From: an uncultured Saprospiraceae bacterium
GTDB lineage: Bacteria; Bacteroidota; Bacteroidia; Chitinophagales; Saprospiraceae
Assembly (NCBI GenBank): GCA_937997635.1
Contig: CALLFA010000248.1
Coordinates: 1-34,599 of the forward strand
Length of the DNA stretch: 34,599 nucleotides
Reading direction: 5' to 3'
Of the stretch, positions 27,031 through 34,599 are shown piece after piece. The notes under the pieces are model-generated. The model did no database searches, was not told the origin of the DNA, and saw only the letters and a list, made by a program, of their open reading frames with translations. Numbering within the stretch: position 1 is the stretch's first letter; each line of letters starts with the position of its first letter. A program made the translations under genes and the position numbers.

Positions 27031-27123
27031 GTTGTAGGCTTGCAGCTACAGCAAAAAGCTGCAGGCATGAGGTCAGACATGTTAGTCTTTAAAATAAGGC
27101 AGTTGTAGGCTTCCAGCCACAGC
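27031..27123 (+). repeat. Two copies of a 22-bp hairpin-forming repeat (REP-like)
   Basis: Copies at 27031-27052 and 27102-27123 share 20 of 22 bases (GTTGTAGGCTTGCAGCTACA plus GC, against GTTGTAGGCTTCCAGCCACA plus GC). Each folds back on itself: GTTGTAG pairs with CTACAGC in copy 1 (one G-T pair), with one extra mismatch in copy 2. Copy 1 can also pair GCTTGCAGCT (27038-27047) with AGCTGCAGGC (27057-27066). There is no T-tract. It resembles short palindromic intergenic repeats and is not coding. Confidence 0.65.
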
Positions 27124-27133
27124 GAGATAAATC

Positions 27134-27718
27134 ATGGAAAGTAGAATTGAAGAATTAGCTAATGAAATCAGAGGGTGCAGGATTTGTGCGAAACACCTTG
27201 TAGATGGAATCAATCCTGTAGTAGAATTCCAAGCAGACTCCAAAATTTTGTTGATTGGTCAGGCACCTGGAAAAGCTGTGCACTTGAGCAGTAAGGCTTG
27301 GGCTGATAAAAGCGGTGAACGATTGAGACAGTGGCTTGCTGTTTCAGAAGAACAATTTTACGACACGAAGAATTTTGCAATTGTGCCAATGGGGTTTTGT
27401 TATCCAGGTAAAGGTAAAACGGGAGACTTACCTCCTCGTAAAGAATGTGCACCGGAGTGGCACCCCAAGCTTTTTGACACACTAAAACAAGTGAAATTAA
27501 AATTATTGGTAGGCTCTTATGCGCAAAACTATTATTTGGATTCCAATCATTCAACGCTGACTGATCGTGTCAAAGACTTTCATGAGTACTTACCAGAATA
27601 CTTTCCACTACCCCACCCATCACCAAGAAACAATATCTGGATGAAAAAGAATGAATGGTTTACACGCGATGTATTGCCCACACTCCAAGAAAAGATTGGA
27701 CTGATATTGCGTGAATAA
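27134..27718 (+). CDS. Uracil-DNA glycosylase, family 4-like (Fe-S)
   Basis: A 194-residue base-excision repair enzyme that should remove uracil from DNA. Motif 1 is GQAPG (42-46), where family 4 usually has GEAPG, followed by HLSSKAWADKSGERLRQWL. Motif 2 is HPSPRN (161-166). Four cysteines, C15 and C18 (GCRICAK) plus C89 and C105, match the [4Fe-4S] ligands of family 4 UDGs; the 16-residue spacing between the last pair is the family's. The size is normal. It stands alone and ends shortly before a strong hairpin terminator. Other UDG-superfamily specificities are possible. Confidence 0.85.
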   Translation: MESRIEELANEIRGCRICAKHLVDGINPVVEFQADSKILLIGQAPGKAVHLSSKAWADKSGERLRQWLAVSEEQFYDTKNFAIVPMGFCYPGKGKTGDLPPRKECAPEWHPKLFDTLKQVKLKLLVGSYAQNYYLDSNHSTLTDRVKDFHEYLPEYFPLPHPSPRNNIWMKKNEWFTRDVLPTLQEKIGLILRE

Positions 27719-27785
27719 CACAGTCAAGAAGACCTAATGCCTATGTTGGTTTACTTAATCAAAAAAATACATCGAGTATAAGACT

Positions 27786-27830
27786 AAAAAAGTGGTTTAC
27801 AGTTAGCTAATAATTCCAAACCACTTTTTT
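27786..27830. terminator. Bidirectional terminator between convergent genes
   Basis: AAAAAAGTGGTTT (27786-27798) and AAACCACTTTTTT (27818-27830) form a perfect 13-bp stem with a 19-nt loop. The A-run and T-run allow it to act in both directions, for the UDG gene (plus) and the head-domain protein gene (minus). Confidence 0.92.
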
Positions 27831-27840
27831 CAGTATAATC

Positions 27841-28608
27841 CTACTGCCCATTCAAACAATCGAAAGACTCCTCAAAAACGTTGGTCACATTTCCTTGAGC
27901 ATCACGGGATATAAAAGCAGATTCAATAAAACCATTAATGTTCAACTCGACAACTTCACAAAGCTGTGATTGAAAATCAGAATCAGTCAATGTTTGTAAT
28001 CGAATACTTTTTATAGTTGCTTCTTGAATAACCATACTGGTTTCTAAGAAAAACACGTTATTACTTCCCTGTTTGTAGACATACATTTCCATATCGGTAA
28101 GGGACCCTACTTCAAAATTGAGTCTTTTTAAAATAGGACTTGTTCTATCGAAGGGCTTTGTCAAGCTAAAACTGATGTTATCACAAGACGAAGGTCCTCC
28201 AGGAAATTGAATAAACTCATAACCATAAAATTGTATCTCCGTATTGTCTAATTCAGGTAGAGAGATATTGTGTGCTGCTGGTGCTTCAGGGATTCTTATA
28301 AAAAATCTACGCGGATCTCTAGGCATACCATTGTGTACGAAATTAGCAGTAGATGATTGCTGTATTGTATTTGCCAATGATGACCATTCAACATCGCCAC
28401 TGCCATTAGTTGTTAAAACTTGACGAGGTGATCCATCAGAAATTGGTAGTTGATAACCTGTGGTACTTGGATTATTAATTTTCAACGCGCCATTAATTCT
28501 AGCATCACCAACAACTTCAAGCTGGTCATTTTGTTGCGCCGCCAGATTTAATGCAACTAATAATAAAGAAATGGAAAATAGATTTTGTAATTGGAAATTG
28601 ATTCTCAT
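27841..28608 (-). CDS. Secreted hypothetical protein with tail-fibre-like head segment
   Basis: About 255 residues from the preferred start MRINFQLQNLFSISLLLVAL; a longer start at 28650 adds 14 residues before the signal peptide. The signal peptide ends LAAQ. Residues ~30-85 (LEVVGDARINGALKINNPST ... LTTNGSGDVEWSS) resemble the short repeats found in trimeric tail-fibre-like and autotransporter-like head proteins of Bacteroidota. The rest (about 90-255) is beta-rich with four cysteines and is not recognised. No T9SS sorting domain is visible. It stands alone. Function unknown. Confidence 0.72.
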   Translation of the reverse strand: MRINFQLQNLFSISLLLVALNLAAQQNDQLEVVGDARINGALKINNPSTTGYQLPISDGSPRQVLTTNGSGDVEWSSLANTIQQSSTANFVHNGMPRDPRRFFIRIPEAPAAHNISLPELDNTEIQFYGYEFIQFPGGPSSCDNISFSLTKPFDRTSPILKRLNFEVGSLTDMEMYVYKQGSNNVFFLETSMVIQEATIKSIRLQTLTDSDFQSQLCEVVELNINGFIESAFISRDAQGNVTNVFEESFDCLNGQ

Positions 28609-29127
28609 GTTATTAATTTTTGATTTAATGAATATGGCTATATATAACAAAATGAAAATAGTTTGACCGTTTCTTACTTGATCTTTTATCTGTTCTCATC
28701 GTTGAACATACTCGTGGATACCTGCATTCAGTGCGTTTTTCGTCTTGACAACAGACAAAACTTCTACGTAATAAATCAGTCAAACTATTCTCCTTTTAGT
28801 ATAAATACGCCTTTTTTAAGTGATAGGCAACTCTTTTGTAGTTTGCGGACAGTGTTAATCGTGTTATTTTTAGTCACGTTGTATTTAGAATACTGTCCTA
28901 AAAGTGTGTTTAATACCAGAATTATATTAAACTAAAACTTGGTCTGCTATTGATGTATCTTTCTTGTATTTTGGTGGCAATGTTTTGAGCAAACACATGT
29001 ATAAGCCTACTTGACAGACAGGTTTGAATATACTTTAGATACAGAAGTCTTATGAAGGTGGTTAATCTGTCTTTTTAATGGCAATCGGAACAGGTATGTC
29101 AGAACATATAAACGTCATGAGTAGACG
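28609..29127. other. Gene-poor AT-rich region
   Basis: About 520 bp without a supportable gene. A plus-strand frame from a TTG at 28663 to 28935 (90 residues, hydrophobic start) has no ATG and no family resemblance. A plus-strand hairpin with a T-run at its right end (listed separately) could end an unseen transcript. TTGACAGACA (29011-29020) followed by TACTTTAG (29031-29038) is a weak promoter-like pair. Nothing else stands out. Confidence 0.4.
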
Positions 29128-29136
29128 TTATTTTTT
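29111..29136 (+). terminator. Possible plus-strand terminator hairpin
   Basis: AACGTC (29111-29116) pairs with GACGTT (29124-29129) around a 7-nt loop, followed by A and six T (29131-29136). It is oriented to end plus-strand transcription, but no plus-strand gene precedes it, and it overlaps the 3' end of the minus-strand lipoprotein gene. The stem is short. Confidence 0.35.
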
Positions 29137-29640
29137 AGTCAGGATCTTCTTGTAATCGTTTATAGCTCCTCCTGGGAAAGCTTCACTTTCTAGTATTTCA
29201 ATACGGCTACGGAATTCCAATTTATCTAAGCTAAACCCTGTCGAACTACCTTTAGGTAAAATATTTATTTGGATGGCTATCCTGCCTCTTTCGTCATACC
29301 ATGTATAATCATAGCCTTGTCCGTCTGCTGGCTCTCCACCATTTTCTTTATAGTAATCAACAAACTCCCAAACTTTTCTTTTCTCTCCTATCGCTTGGGC
29401 GTATGTTTTCACCATGGTGTTGAGTTTATTCGCATCTATACCCTCCTTTGAGTCAAATTCAGAGTAGATGACTTTATCTCTATTTGTGCGGAGTGTTTTG
29501 ATGATTAAGTCTGCGTATTCATTAGCATTACTGACATCTTCAAAAGCCAGATCTTTAATTTTTGAAGTTTTGCTTGTTGCTGAATCTCCACATGAGATAA
29601 ACATTAGACTAGCCACAAGTATATATAAGGTATATTTCAT
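29128..29640 (-). CDS. Small lipoprotein of unknown function
   Basis: About 170 residues from the preferred start MKYTLYILVASLMFISCGDS, with a lipobox FISC, so it should be acylated and membrane-anchored. The mature part is polar and mixed alpha/beta (VDYYKENGGEPADGQGYDYT, WYDERGRIAIQINILPKGSS). No family is recognised. A longer in-frame ATG at 29688 would place the promoter inside the gene, so the later start is favoured. It stands alone on the minus strand between the head-domain gene and the HYR giant. Confidence 0.8.
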   Translation of the reverse strand: MKYTLYILVASLMFISCGDSATSKTSKIKDLAFEDVSNANEYADLIIKTLRTNRDKVIYSEFDSKEGIDANKLNTMVKTYAQAIGEKRKVWEFVDYYKENGGEPADGQGYDYTWYDERGRIAIQINILPKGSSTGFSLDKLEFRSRIEILESEAFPGGAINDYKKILTKK

Positions 29641-29658
29641 ATTTTTCTTTAAAGGCGG

Positions 29659-29689
29659 CAAAGATGCATACTTTTTTTGATTATGCAAA
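29659..29689 (-). promoter_or_regulatory. Promoter of the small lipoprotein gene
   Basis: On the minus strand, TTTG (29689-29686), a 19-bp spacer and CATCTTTG (29666-29659, one mismatch to TAnnTTTG) match the Bacteroidota consensus. The box ends 18 nt before the ATG at 29640 and decides that start. Confidence 0.65.
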
Positions 29690-29766
29690 TTCCCTATTCG
29701 GATGTAAAACAGCTATTTAAGGCTCGTAGTTTAGTAAGCTCTTCAAGTAACAGTTTTTTAACTAAA

Positions 29767-29792
29767 AAGGCAGGGCTAAAAAACCCTGCCTT
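29767..29792 (-). terminator. Terminator of the HYR giant gene
   Basis: AAGGCAGGG (29767-29775) and CCCTGCCTT (29784-29792) form a perfect 9-bp stem with an 8-nt loop. Read on the minus strand it is followed by a T-rich run, 35 bp after the stop codon. Confidence 0.88.
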
Positions 29793-29826
29793 ATAAAACC
29801 TTAATCGAAAGAACTTAGCTGATGTC

Positions 29827-32800
29827 CTAATTTAATAGAATCATACGCCTAGTTGTTTTCTCATTTGGAGTGATCAGCTCATAGTAAATCAATCCATTTG
29901 AGTTAATGTCATCATTATAGACATGTACACTATTTAAACCTGACAGACCATTTCGCTCAATTGTATGCAACAATTGACCAGAAACTGAGTAAAAATTTAA
30001 TTCGTATTTCATTTCCATAGGGAGCATGAAGCCAATTTCAGTAGACTCGCTCCACGGATTTGGTGTATTTTGATACAGAACAATATCATTGTCTGAAGCC
30101 ATAACTTTGCCTCCTAAGTCGTAGACATTTTCAGTGCTGTATAGTTGCGCAGAAACAACGGAGGAATTCATCGATACATCAGCATTTAGATTACCGTTAT
30201 GCTCAAAGCTTAAGCTAAATAAGACGTCGTCTGGTAAGACGCCAATACCACCTACTTTATCATAACTGAAAGTAATGATTCCTTCGTCTATCAATTGCAC
30301 ACCTATATGTTGTTCATCTATGTCCAGTAGATTACCTTCTATGCCACCAAATGTAAGTCGAGAAGCATCAAAGTGTAATGTAAATTGAAATCCTTCAATA
30401 TCAGTAAACTGGGCAACACTAAAATCGTACTTCAATTCTGAACCGTTAACGATCGGCAGCATATCAAATTCCATATCGACGTTTGATGTTCTTGTTTCGG
30501 CAGAAACATGTACCATTGGATCAGCAGATAAGTTTACGTCACCCATCTTAACCCCGATAAAGTCTATAAACATATTTTGCTCCAATGAAGCTATGTCATA
30601 TGTCTCTGGGTAATTCTCCGCATATGGATTAGCAGGGTCAAGGAATTGATGTACTGCACCAATCATTTGCCAAGATGGCGCGTTGTCAAATCCATCTTGA
30701 AGTCCCAGAATCACTCTCCTCAATTCCAGCAAATCGAGTGCGGATAATGAACCAGATGCATTGACATCAGCTGCGATCAACTTGTACGGTGAATCTAGAC
30801 TTTGGATACCCAAAATGTGTTTTTGTATCAATATAATATCCAGTGTACTTACACCATTATTATAAGTATCTTCTTTTGTAGGAGTTAGCGTATATGACCC
30901 TCCAATTGGCATGGATGGGAATGCATACAAGCCAAATTCTTCTGTCATTGACAGTTGAGTTTCTTCTTCACCAATAAGAGAGATCGAGCTATTCTCTATA
31001 CCTCTGTTGTCCTCAGTGAAAATTCTTCCACCGACATTGAGTGCACTTGAACTAGCGAATGGACACAACTCACCAGTAATCGTTTGAATCACAAAACAAG
31101 GCTCTCTAAACATCGTATCTAATGTACCATCGTTATCAAAGTCTGCTACATCAAAGGTAAACATGGTTACTTGTATATCTGTACCAACTGCACTACCCGG
31201 ATTTATATCTGCACAAGTAAATGTCCGTACGTTATCATTAGGATCATTTGAGAATGCAGCTATTATTGTTTGATTGGATCCGTCACACTGATTACCACCA
31301 GTAACACAAACGATATCTGAAGCTAAGAATGTCGCTGTCCCATCTGTACCGATAGGCATGACTATCTTTTTGCACTCAAATGTTGCTGGGGCACCGCCTG
31401 TTGCGACAATGGTTATATTAAACACATCTGTCAATACATTATCACAATTTGCATTTGAGTCTTCTGCTGTTAATGTAATTTCATAAGCACCTACCTCTAT
31501 AGGTCCTGATAATAGAAAATCGGTGATGTTATCAGTGGTCCCTAAATTCTGTAGCGTAAATCCAGGAATAGGAGGCCCATCTGTCACAGCAAATGTCACA
31601 TCAAGGTTACCTGGATTACAATAGTCTATTTGGAATGGAATATTAACCATTGTCTCACACTCGTCATTAGAATCTCTACTGACATCTTCAATCATCTGTT
31701 CTAAACTTGGTGGATTTATTGGACAACTTGCATTTAAATCTATTGTACACTCATCAGTATTTCCTGATGCATCAACTGCAAAAACAGTAATAGACGTTGC
31801 TCCAATCAGTGGTTCACCTGCAGCAGGTACTTGATATATGCGTGGTCCAGTACCATTTTCTAAGCCAGGCATTAAATCATCACAATTATCAGTGACTTCG
31901 ACTCCTCCAAGAACATTTGGTACTTGACCTACACATTGTGCATTTAAAGTCACTTCTTCTGTAGCATCACATACAAGATTAGGATCTCTTTGATCAACTA
32001 GTGTCAACACAAATGAACATGAGAATACCTCTCCATCTGCAGCTGTAGCTTGGATGGTTATTGTATTGTCCCCTGTTCCTGAAACAGTATTACCTGAAGG
32101 TGACATTTGAGTCAAAGACCCAAGCATACTTACACAATTATCGATAAGTCTAACATCATCAAGATAATCAGGAACAAAACTCCCGCAATTTGGACCGAGA
32201 TTTAGACTTTGATTATCTGGACAGAGTATATTGGGTTCACGATCATCTTCTACAATAATGATAACTTCGCAAGTATTTGGATTCATTTGTCCATCACTTG
32301 TTATTGTATATACTACCGTATTCGTACCAACATTCAATACTACTCCATCTATCGAACCACCCGTACCATTGTTCACAGTTGTGGCACCCGATATCGTATA
32401 TGAAATCGTCACCCCACAATTGCCTACACCACCACTATCAAAGGTAGTATCAGCTATAAATGTACATGTCATTGTATCTACATTCACTGTAAATGGACTC
32501 ATAGTCGGACAATCGAAAGTTGGAATTACTCCGTCATTAACCACTATATTAACCGTACACATGGAATCTAGACCACCTCCATCTGTCACTGTGACATTTA
32601 CGGCAACAGTGTCATTAAGATTCTCGCACGACAACATGGGTGGGTCAAAATCTATCATTGGATCACTGCAAATATCAGTTGGCATAGTTGTAAAAATACT
32701 TGGCAATAACATTGCTTCAGACAGTGTAATAGATCCATCTTGCAAATCAATCATGATATCATTTGTGACACACTCAAAATTTGGAGGTGTTGTATCTGTA

Positions 32801-34599
32801 ACTGTCACAGTAGTCTGACATACATCGGTATTTCCACATTCATTAGTAGCGGTATATGTGATAATGGTCTCACCAAGATCAAATCTCATATTGGGAATAT
32901 TTGCACCAAAAGCAGGTCGAAGATCATTTGTGATAACCAAATTAGTTTGGCAATTATCTGCTGCTTCTGCTGGAACTAAATTAACACGTGTTCCACAATT
33001 TCTATTAGCAGTATTATTTAGGGTTGCTTCCACTGTTACATCATCAGGACATGTTAAATTCGGATTTTCGTCATTTCGAACAGTAATCAATTGATCAAAC
33101 TCTTCAACTACAGGACAGCCACAATCTGTCGTCACTATCCATCTTCTTCGGATAACACGACACCCATTTGCATCATCTGCCAATTGTACATCTTCAAACT
33201 CAATAGAGTTATCAGGATCATTACAACAAGTCGCATCTATAGTAGGCGCATCAATTCCAAATCCACTTAAGTCAGCTGGCAATGCCCTTCCAGCAAGACA
33301 TATTGTATCTAAATCAGCAGTCTCTACCATAGGAGGAATGATGCAATCTTGTAATGCAGGACATATTCCTTTAGGATCTGTCAACGTTATTGTCGAGACG
33401 CACATGTCTGAGTTACCAAATTCATCAGTGAAGAATATCGTTACTTCTTGAGGGCATCTCAAATCAGCACAAGTAAAACATCTTTCTACATCTGTGGTAT
33501 CTGCTGAAAAACTAAAGACAACTGGCAATCCACATGGGTGTAATTTATCAGCATCGCTTGGAACAAACCATGCTGCTTGAGCACACTGATAGACAAATAA
33601 ATCTTCATCATCAATCATGCCATCTTTATCACAATCAATATCCTCTTCTGACGCCACTAATACCATATTATTATTAATCGGTGATGTTGGCGGTTCTGGA
33701 AAACAATGAAGTGGTGTTGTAAGTGCTTGGCATGCTGCAACTGGATCTACACAGTTGACCACGTCAAATGTATGTGTGTTTGACGATACATTATTGCATC
33801 CATCGACTGCCTCCACAATCACTTTATGGGTACCCACTGGGAGATCTCCTAAGCTAATTCTATTGCCAGTTAACAGACCGATATCTTCAAAACTCCCATT
33901 GCACTCAAGGTCTAAGAAATAAGTGACTTCTAGATTAGGTCGACTAGTGCAATCATCATCTACACTAATAACTATATCAAAATCTTCACTTGGACACATG
34001 AAATTTGGACCAAATTCATTACAAATTTCAGTCGGTGCTGTTGTAAACGTAATTGTCGGTGGTACACTATTTGAGATTACGATTGATTGATCATGCGTAT
34101 ACAAGGTATCAATACCATCAGGATCACAAGCATCAACAATCGTCCATGTTCTGACTACTTTAAAACACGTATTAGGGCCTGCACCTGGCACTTCAAAAAC
34201 AACATCTTCGAAGCTTATGCCTAAATCTGAACAGACTCTGTTGTCTGTAAATTGCGGTACATATTCATCTGGAAAATCTGTAGGGTCAAGTAATGCTAAA
34301 TCTTCAAAACACATGAGATCATTGTTATCTATTCCTAATGCTGGACCATCTTCTGGCAAATTAATGTCTAAGGGATCAATAGGCGTTTCTAATGAATCTA
34401 GAGGTACTGCTCGCACATAAATGATTTGCGAACAAGTATCCGTACCTGTACCGCTTTCTATTTGAAAATTTCTTGTAATGAAACCTGTATTACATGCTGA
34501 GATCTCTCGCTCAGCGTCAAGTTCTGTAATTCTAGCAGGACATGCATCTATAGATGTCGGCTCTCCAAAAACAGATAAGTCCATACCAGTTGTATAGTC
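29827..34599 (-). CDS. Giant HYR-domain secreted protein with dockerin-like, cohesin-like and T9SS domains (5' end outside window)
   Basis: At least 1585 residues and still open at the window edge, so the N terminus is missing. Positions are counted from an internal Met at 34584. The chain is acidic and Cys-rich, with HYR-type modules at about 509-600 (NLTCPDDVTVEATLNN ... FDLGETIITYTATNECGN), 688-780, 784-865 and 868-953; earlier modules are more divergent. A carboxypeptidase-regulatory-like or SdrD-B-like segment lies at ~1177-1240, then dockerin-like sequence (~1243-1345: STLDIILIQKHILGI, ADVNASGSLSALDLLELRRV), a cohesin-like beta domain (~1357-1490: EGFQFTLHFDASRLTFGG ... DDVLFSLSFEHNG), and a T9SS sorting domain (~1500-1585: LYQNTPNPWSEST ... 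RRMILLN). Probably a cell-surface adhesin or scaffold. A terminator follows the stop. Confidence 0.9.
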   Translation of the reverse strand, partial: DYTTGMDLSVFGEPTSIDACPARITELDAEREISACNTGFITRNFQIESGTGTDTCSQIIYVRAVPLDSLETPIDPLDINLPEDGPALGIDNNDLMCFEDLALLDPTDFPDEYVPQFTDNRVCSDLGISFEDVVFEVPGAGPNTCFKVVRTWTIVDACDPDGIDTLYTHDQSIVISNSVPPTITFTTAPTEICNEFGPNFMCPSEDFDIVISVDDDCTSRPNLEVTYFLDLECNGSFEDIGLLTGNRISLGDLPVGTHKVIVEAVDGCNNVSSNTHTFDVVNCVDPVAACQALTTPLHCFPEPPTSPINNNMVLVASEEDIDCDKDGMIDDEDLFVYQCAQAAWFVPSDADKLHPCGLPVVFSFSADTTDVERCFTCADLRCPQEVTIFFTDEFGNSDMCVSTITLTDPKGICPALQDCIIPPMVETADLDTICLAGRALPADLSGFGIDAPTIDATCCNDPDNSIEFEDVQLADDANGCRVIRRRWIVTTDCGCPVVEEFDQLITVRNDENPNLTCPDDVTVEATLNNTANRNCGTRVNLVPAEAADNCQTNLVITNDLRPAFGANIPNMRFDLGETIITYTATNECGNTDVCQTTVTVTDTTPPNFECVTNDIMIDLQDGSITLSEAMLLPSIFTTMPTDICSDPMIDFDPPMLSCENLNDTVAVNVTVTDGGGLDSMCTVNIVVNDGVIPTFDCPTMSPFTVNVDTMTCTFIADTTFDSGGVGNCGVTISYTISGATTVNNGTGGSIDGVVLNVGTNTVVYTITSDGQMNPNTCEVIIIVEDDREPNILCPDNQSLNLGPNCGSFVPDYLDDVRLIDNCVSMLGSLTQMSPSGNTVSGTGDNTITIQATAADGEVFSCSFVLTLVDQRDPNLVCDATEEVTLNAQCVGQVPNVLGGVEVTDNCDDLMPGLENGTGPRIYQVPAAGEPLIGATSITVFAVDASGNTDECTIDLNASCPINPPSLEQMIEDVSRDSNDECETMVNIPFQIDYCNPGNLDVTFAVTDGPPIPGFTLQNLGTTDNITDFLLSGPIEVGAYEITLTAEDSNANCDNVLTDVFNITIVATGGAPATFECKKIVMPIGTDGTATFLASDIVCVTGGNQCDGSNQTIIAAFSNDPNDNVRTFTCADINPGSAVGTDIQVTMFTFDVADFDNDGTLDTMFREPCFVIQTITGELCPFASSSALNVGGRIFTEDNRGIENSSISLIGEEETQLSMTEEFGLYAFPSMPIGGSYTLTPTKEDTYNNGVSTLDIILIQKHILGIQSLDSPYKLIAADVNASGSLSALDLLELRRVILGLQDGFDNAPSWQMIGAVHQFLDPANPYAENYPETYDIASLEQNMFIDFIGVKMGDVNLSADPMVHVSAETRTSNVDMEFDMLPIVNGSELKYDFSVAQFTDIEGFQFTLHFDASRLTFGGIEGNLLDIDEQHIGVQLIDEGIITFSYDKVGGIGVLPDDVLFSLSFEHNGNLNADVSMNSSVVSAQLYSTENVYDLGGKVMASDNDIVLYQNTPNPWSESTEIGFMLPMEMKYELNFYSVSGQLLHTIERNGLSGLNSVHVYNDDINSNGLIYYELITPNEKTTRRMILLN

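Noticed and set aside
27038..27066. Intrinsic terminator after the BNR protein gene
   Set aside because: The stem is good but no T-tract follows; it is better explained as part of the REP-like repeats.
28663..28935. 90-residue plus-strand hydrophobic frame
   Set aside because: TTG start, AT-rich gap, no promoter at the right place and no resemblance to a family.
32231..32818. 195-residue plus-strand frame inside the HYR giant
   Set aside because: It is antisense to a well-supported coding region, and its Ser/Thr/Val-rich sequence mirrors the repeated HYR codons.

Overview
The window looks like a chromosomal segment of a Bacteroidota bacterium, most likely from the Saprospiria. Three large secreted proteins end in type IX secretion (T9SS) sorting domains, several starts are preceded by the phylum's TTG/TAnnTTTG promoter type, lipoproteins have short signal peptides, and the base composition is AT-rich. 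HYR, dockerin-like, CARDB, MAM and BNR-repeat exoproteins fit that lineage. No rRNA, tRNA, CRISPR array, insertion sequence or prophage was found.

Layout. Positions 1-300 hold a GC-rich tandem array of 24/25-bp units, probably cut by the window edge. Positions 306-5466 are a tightly packed minus-strand cluster, read from high to low coordinates: a MoeB/ThiF-like E1 enzyme fused to rhodanese, a PLP-dependent group II decarboxylase, a secreted endonuclease I (4-bp overlap with the decarboxylase), and a MEST-like alpha/beta hydrolase. A divergent gap leads to ftsK (5856-8381), which converges on a cysE-cysM cysteine biosynthesis pair (8447-10179, minus). A 1411-residue modular T9SS exoprotein follows (10555-14790), then a DEAD-box helicase and a RibB protein with a degenerate RibA domain (15237-17783).

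A DinB-like lipoprotein (minus) is divergent from trpD, a SUI1/YciH initiation-factor homologue and an NhaD-type Na+/H+ antiporter. A DUF4403-like protein converges on nhaD. Then come a membrane histidine kinase, a 1034-residue BNR-repeat exoprotein, and a family-4-like uracil-DNA glycosylase. The last part is minus-strand: a secreted protein with a tail-fibre-like head, a small lipoprotein, and the 3' part of a giant HYR/dockerin-like/cohesin-like T9SS protein that runs off the right edge.

Most of the content is housekeeping (division, cysteine, riboflavin, tryptophan, RNA handling, DNA repair) mixed with surface and secreted proteins. No defence or mobile system is evident. The points most worth a second look are the tandem array with its constant core and variable 4-5 nt, the RibB-RibA protein that has lost the RibA zinc site, the zinc-cysteine-free E1-rhodanese protein, the exported DinB-like protein, the dockerin-plus-cohesin-like architecture of the HYR giant, and several unexplained intergenic structures.
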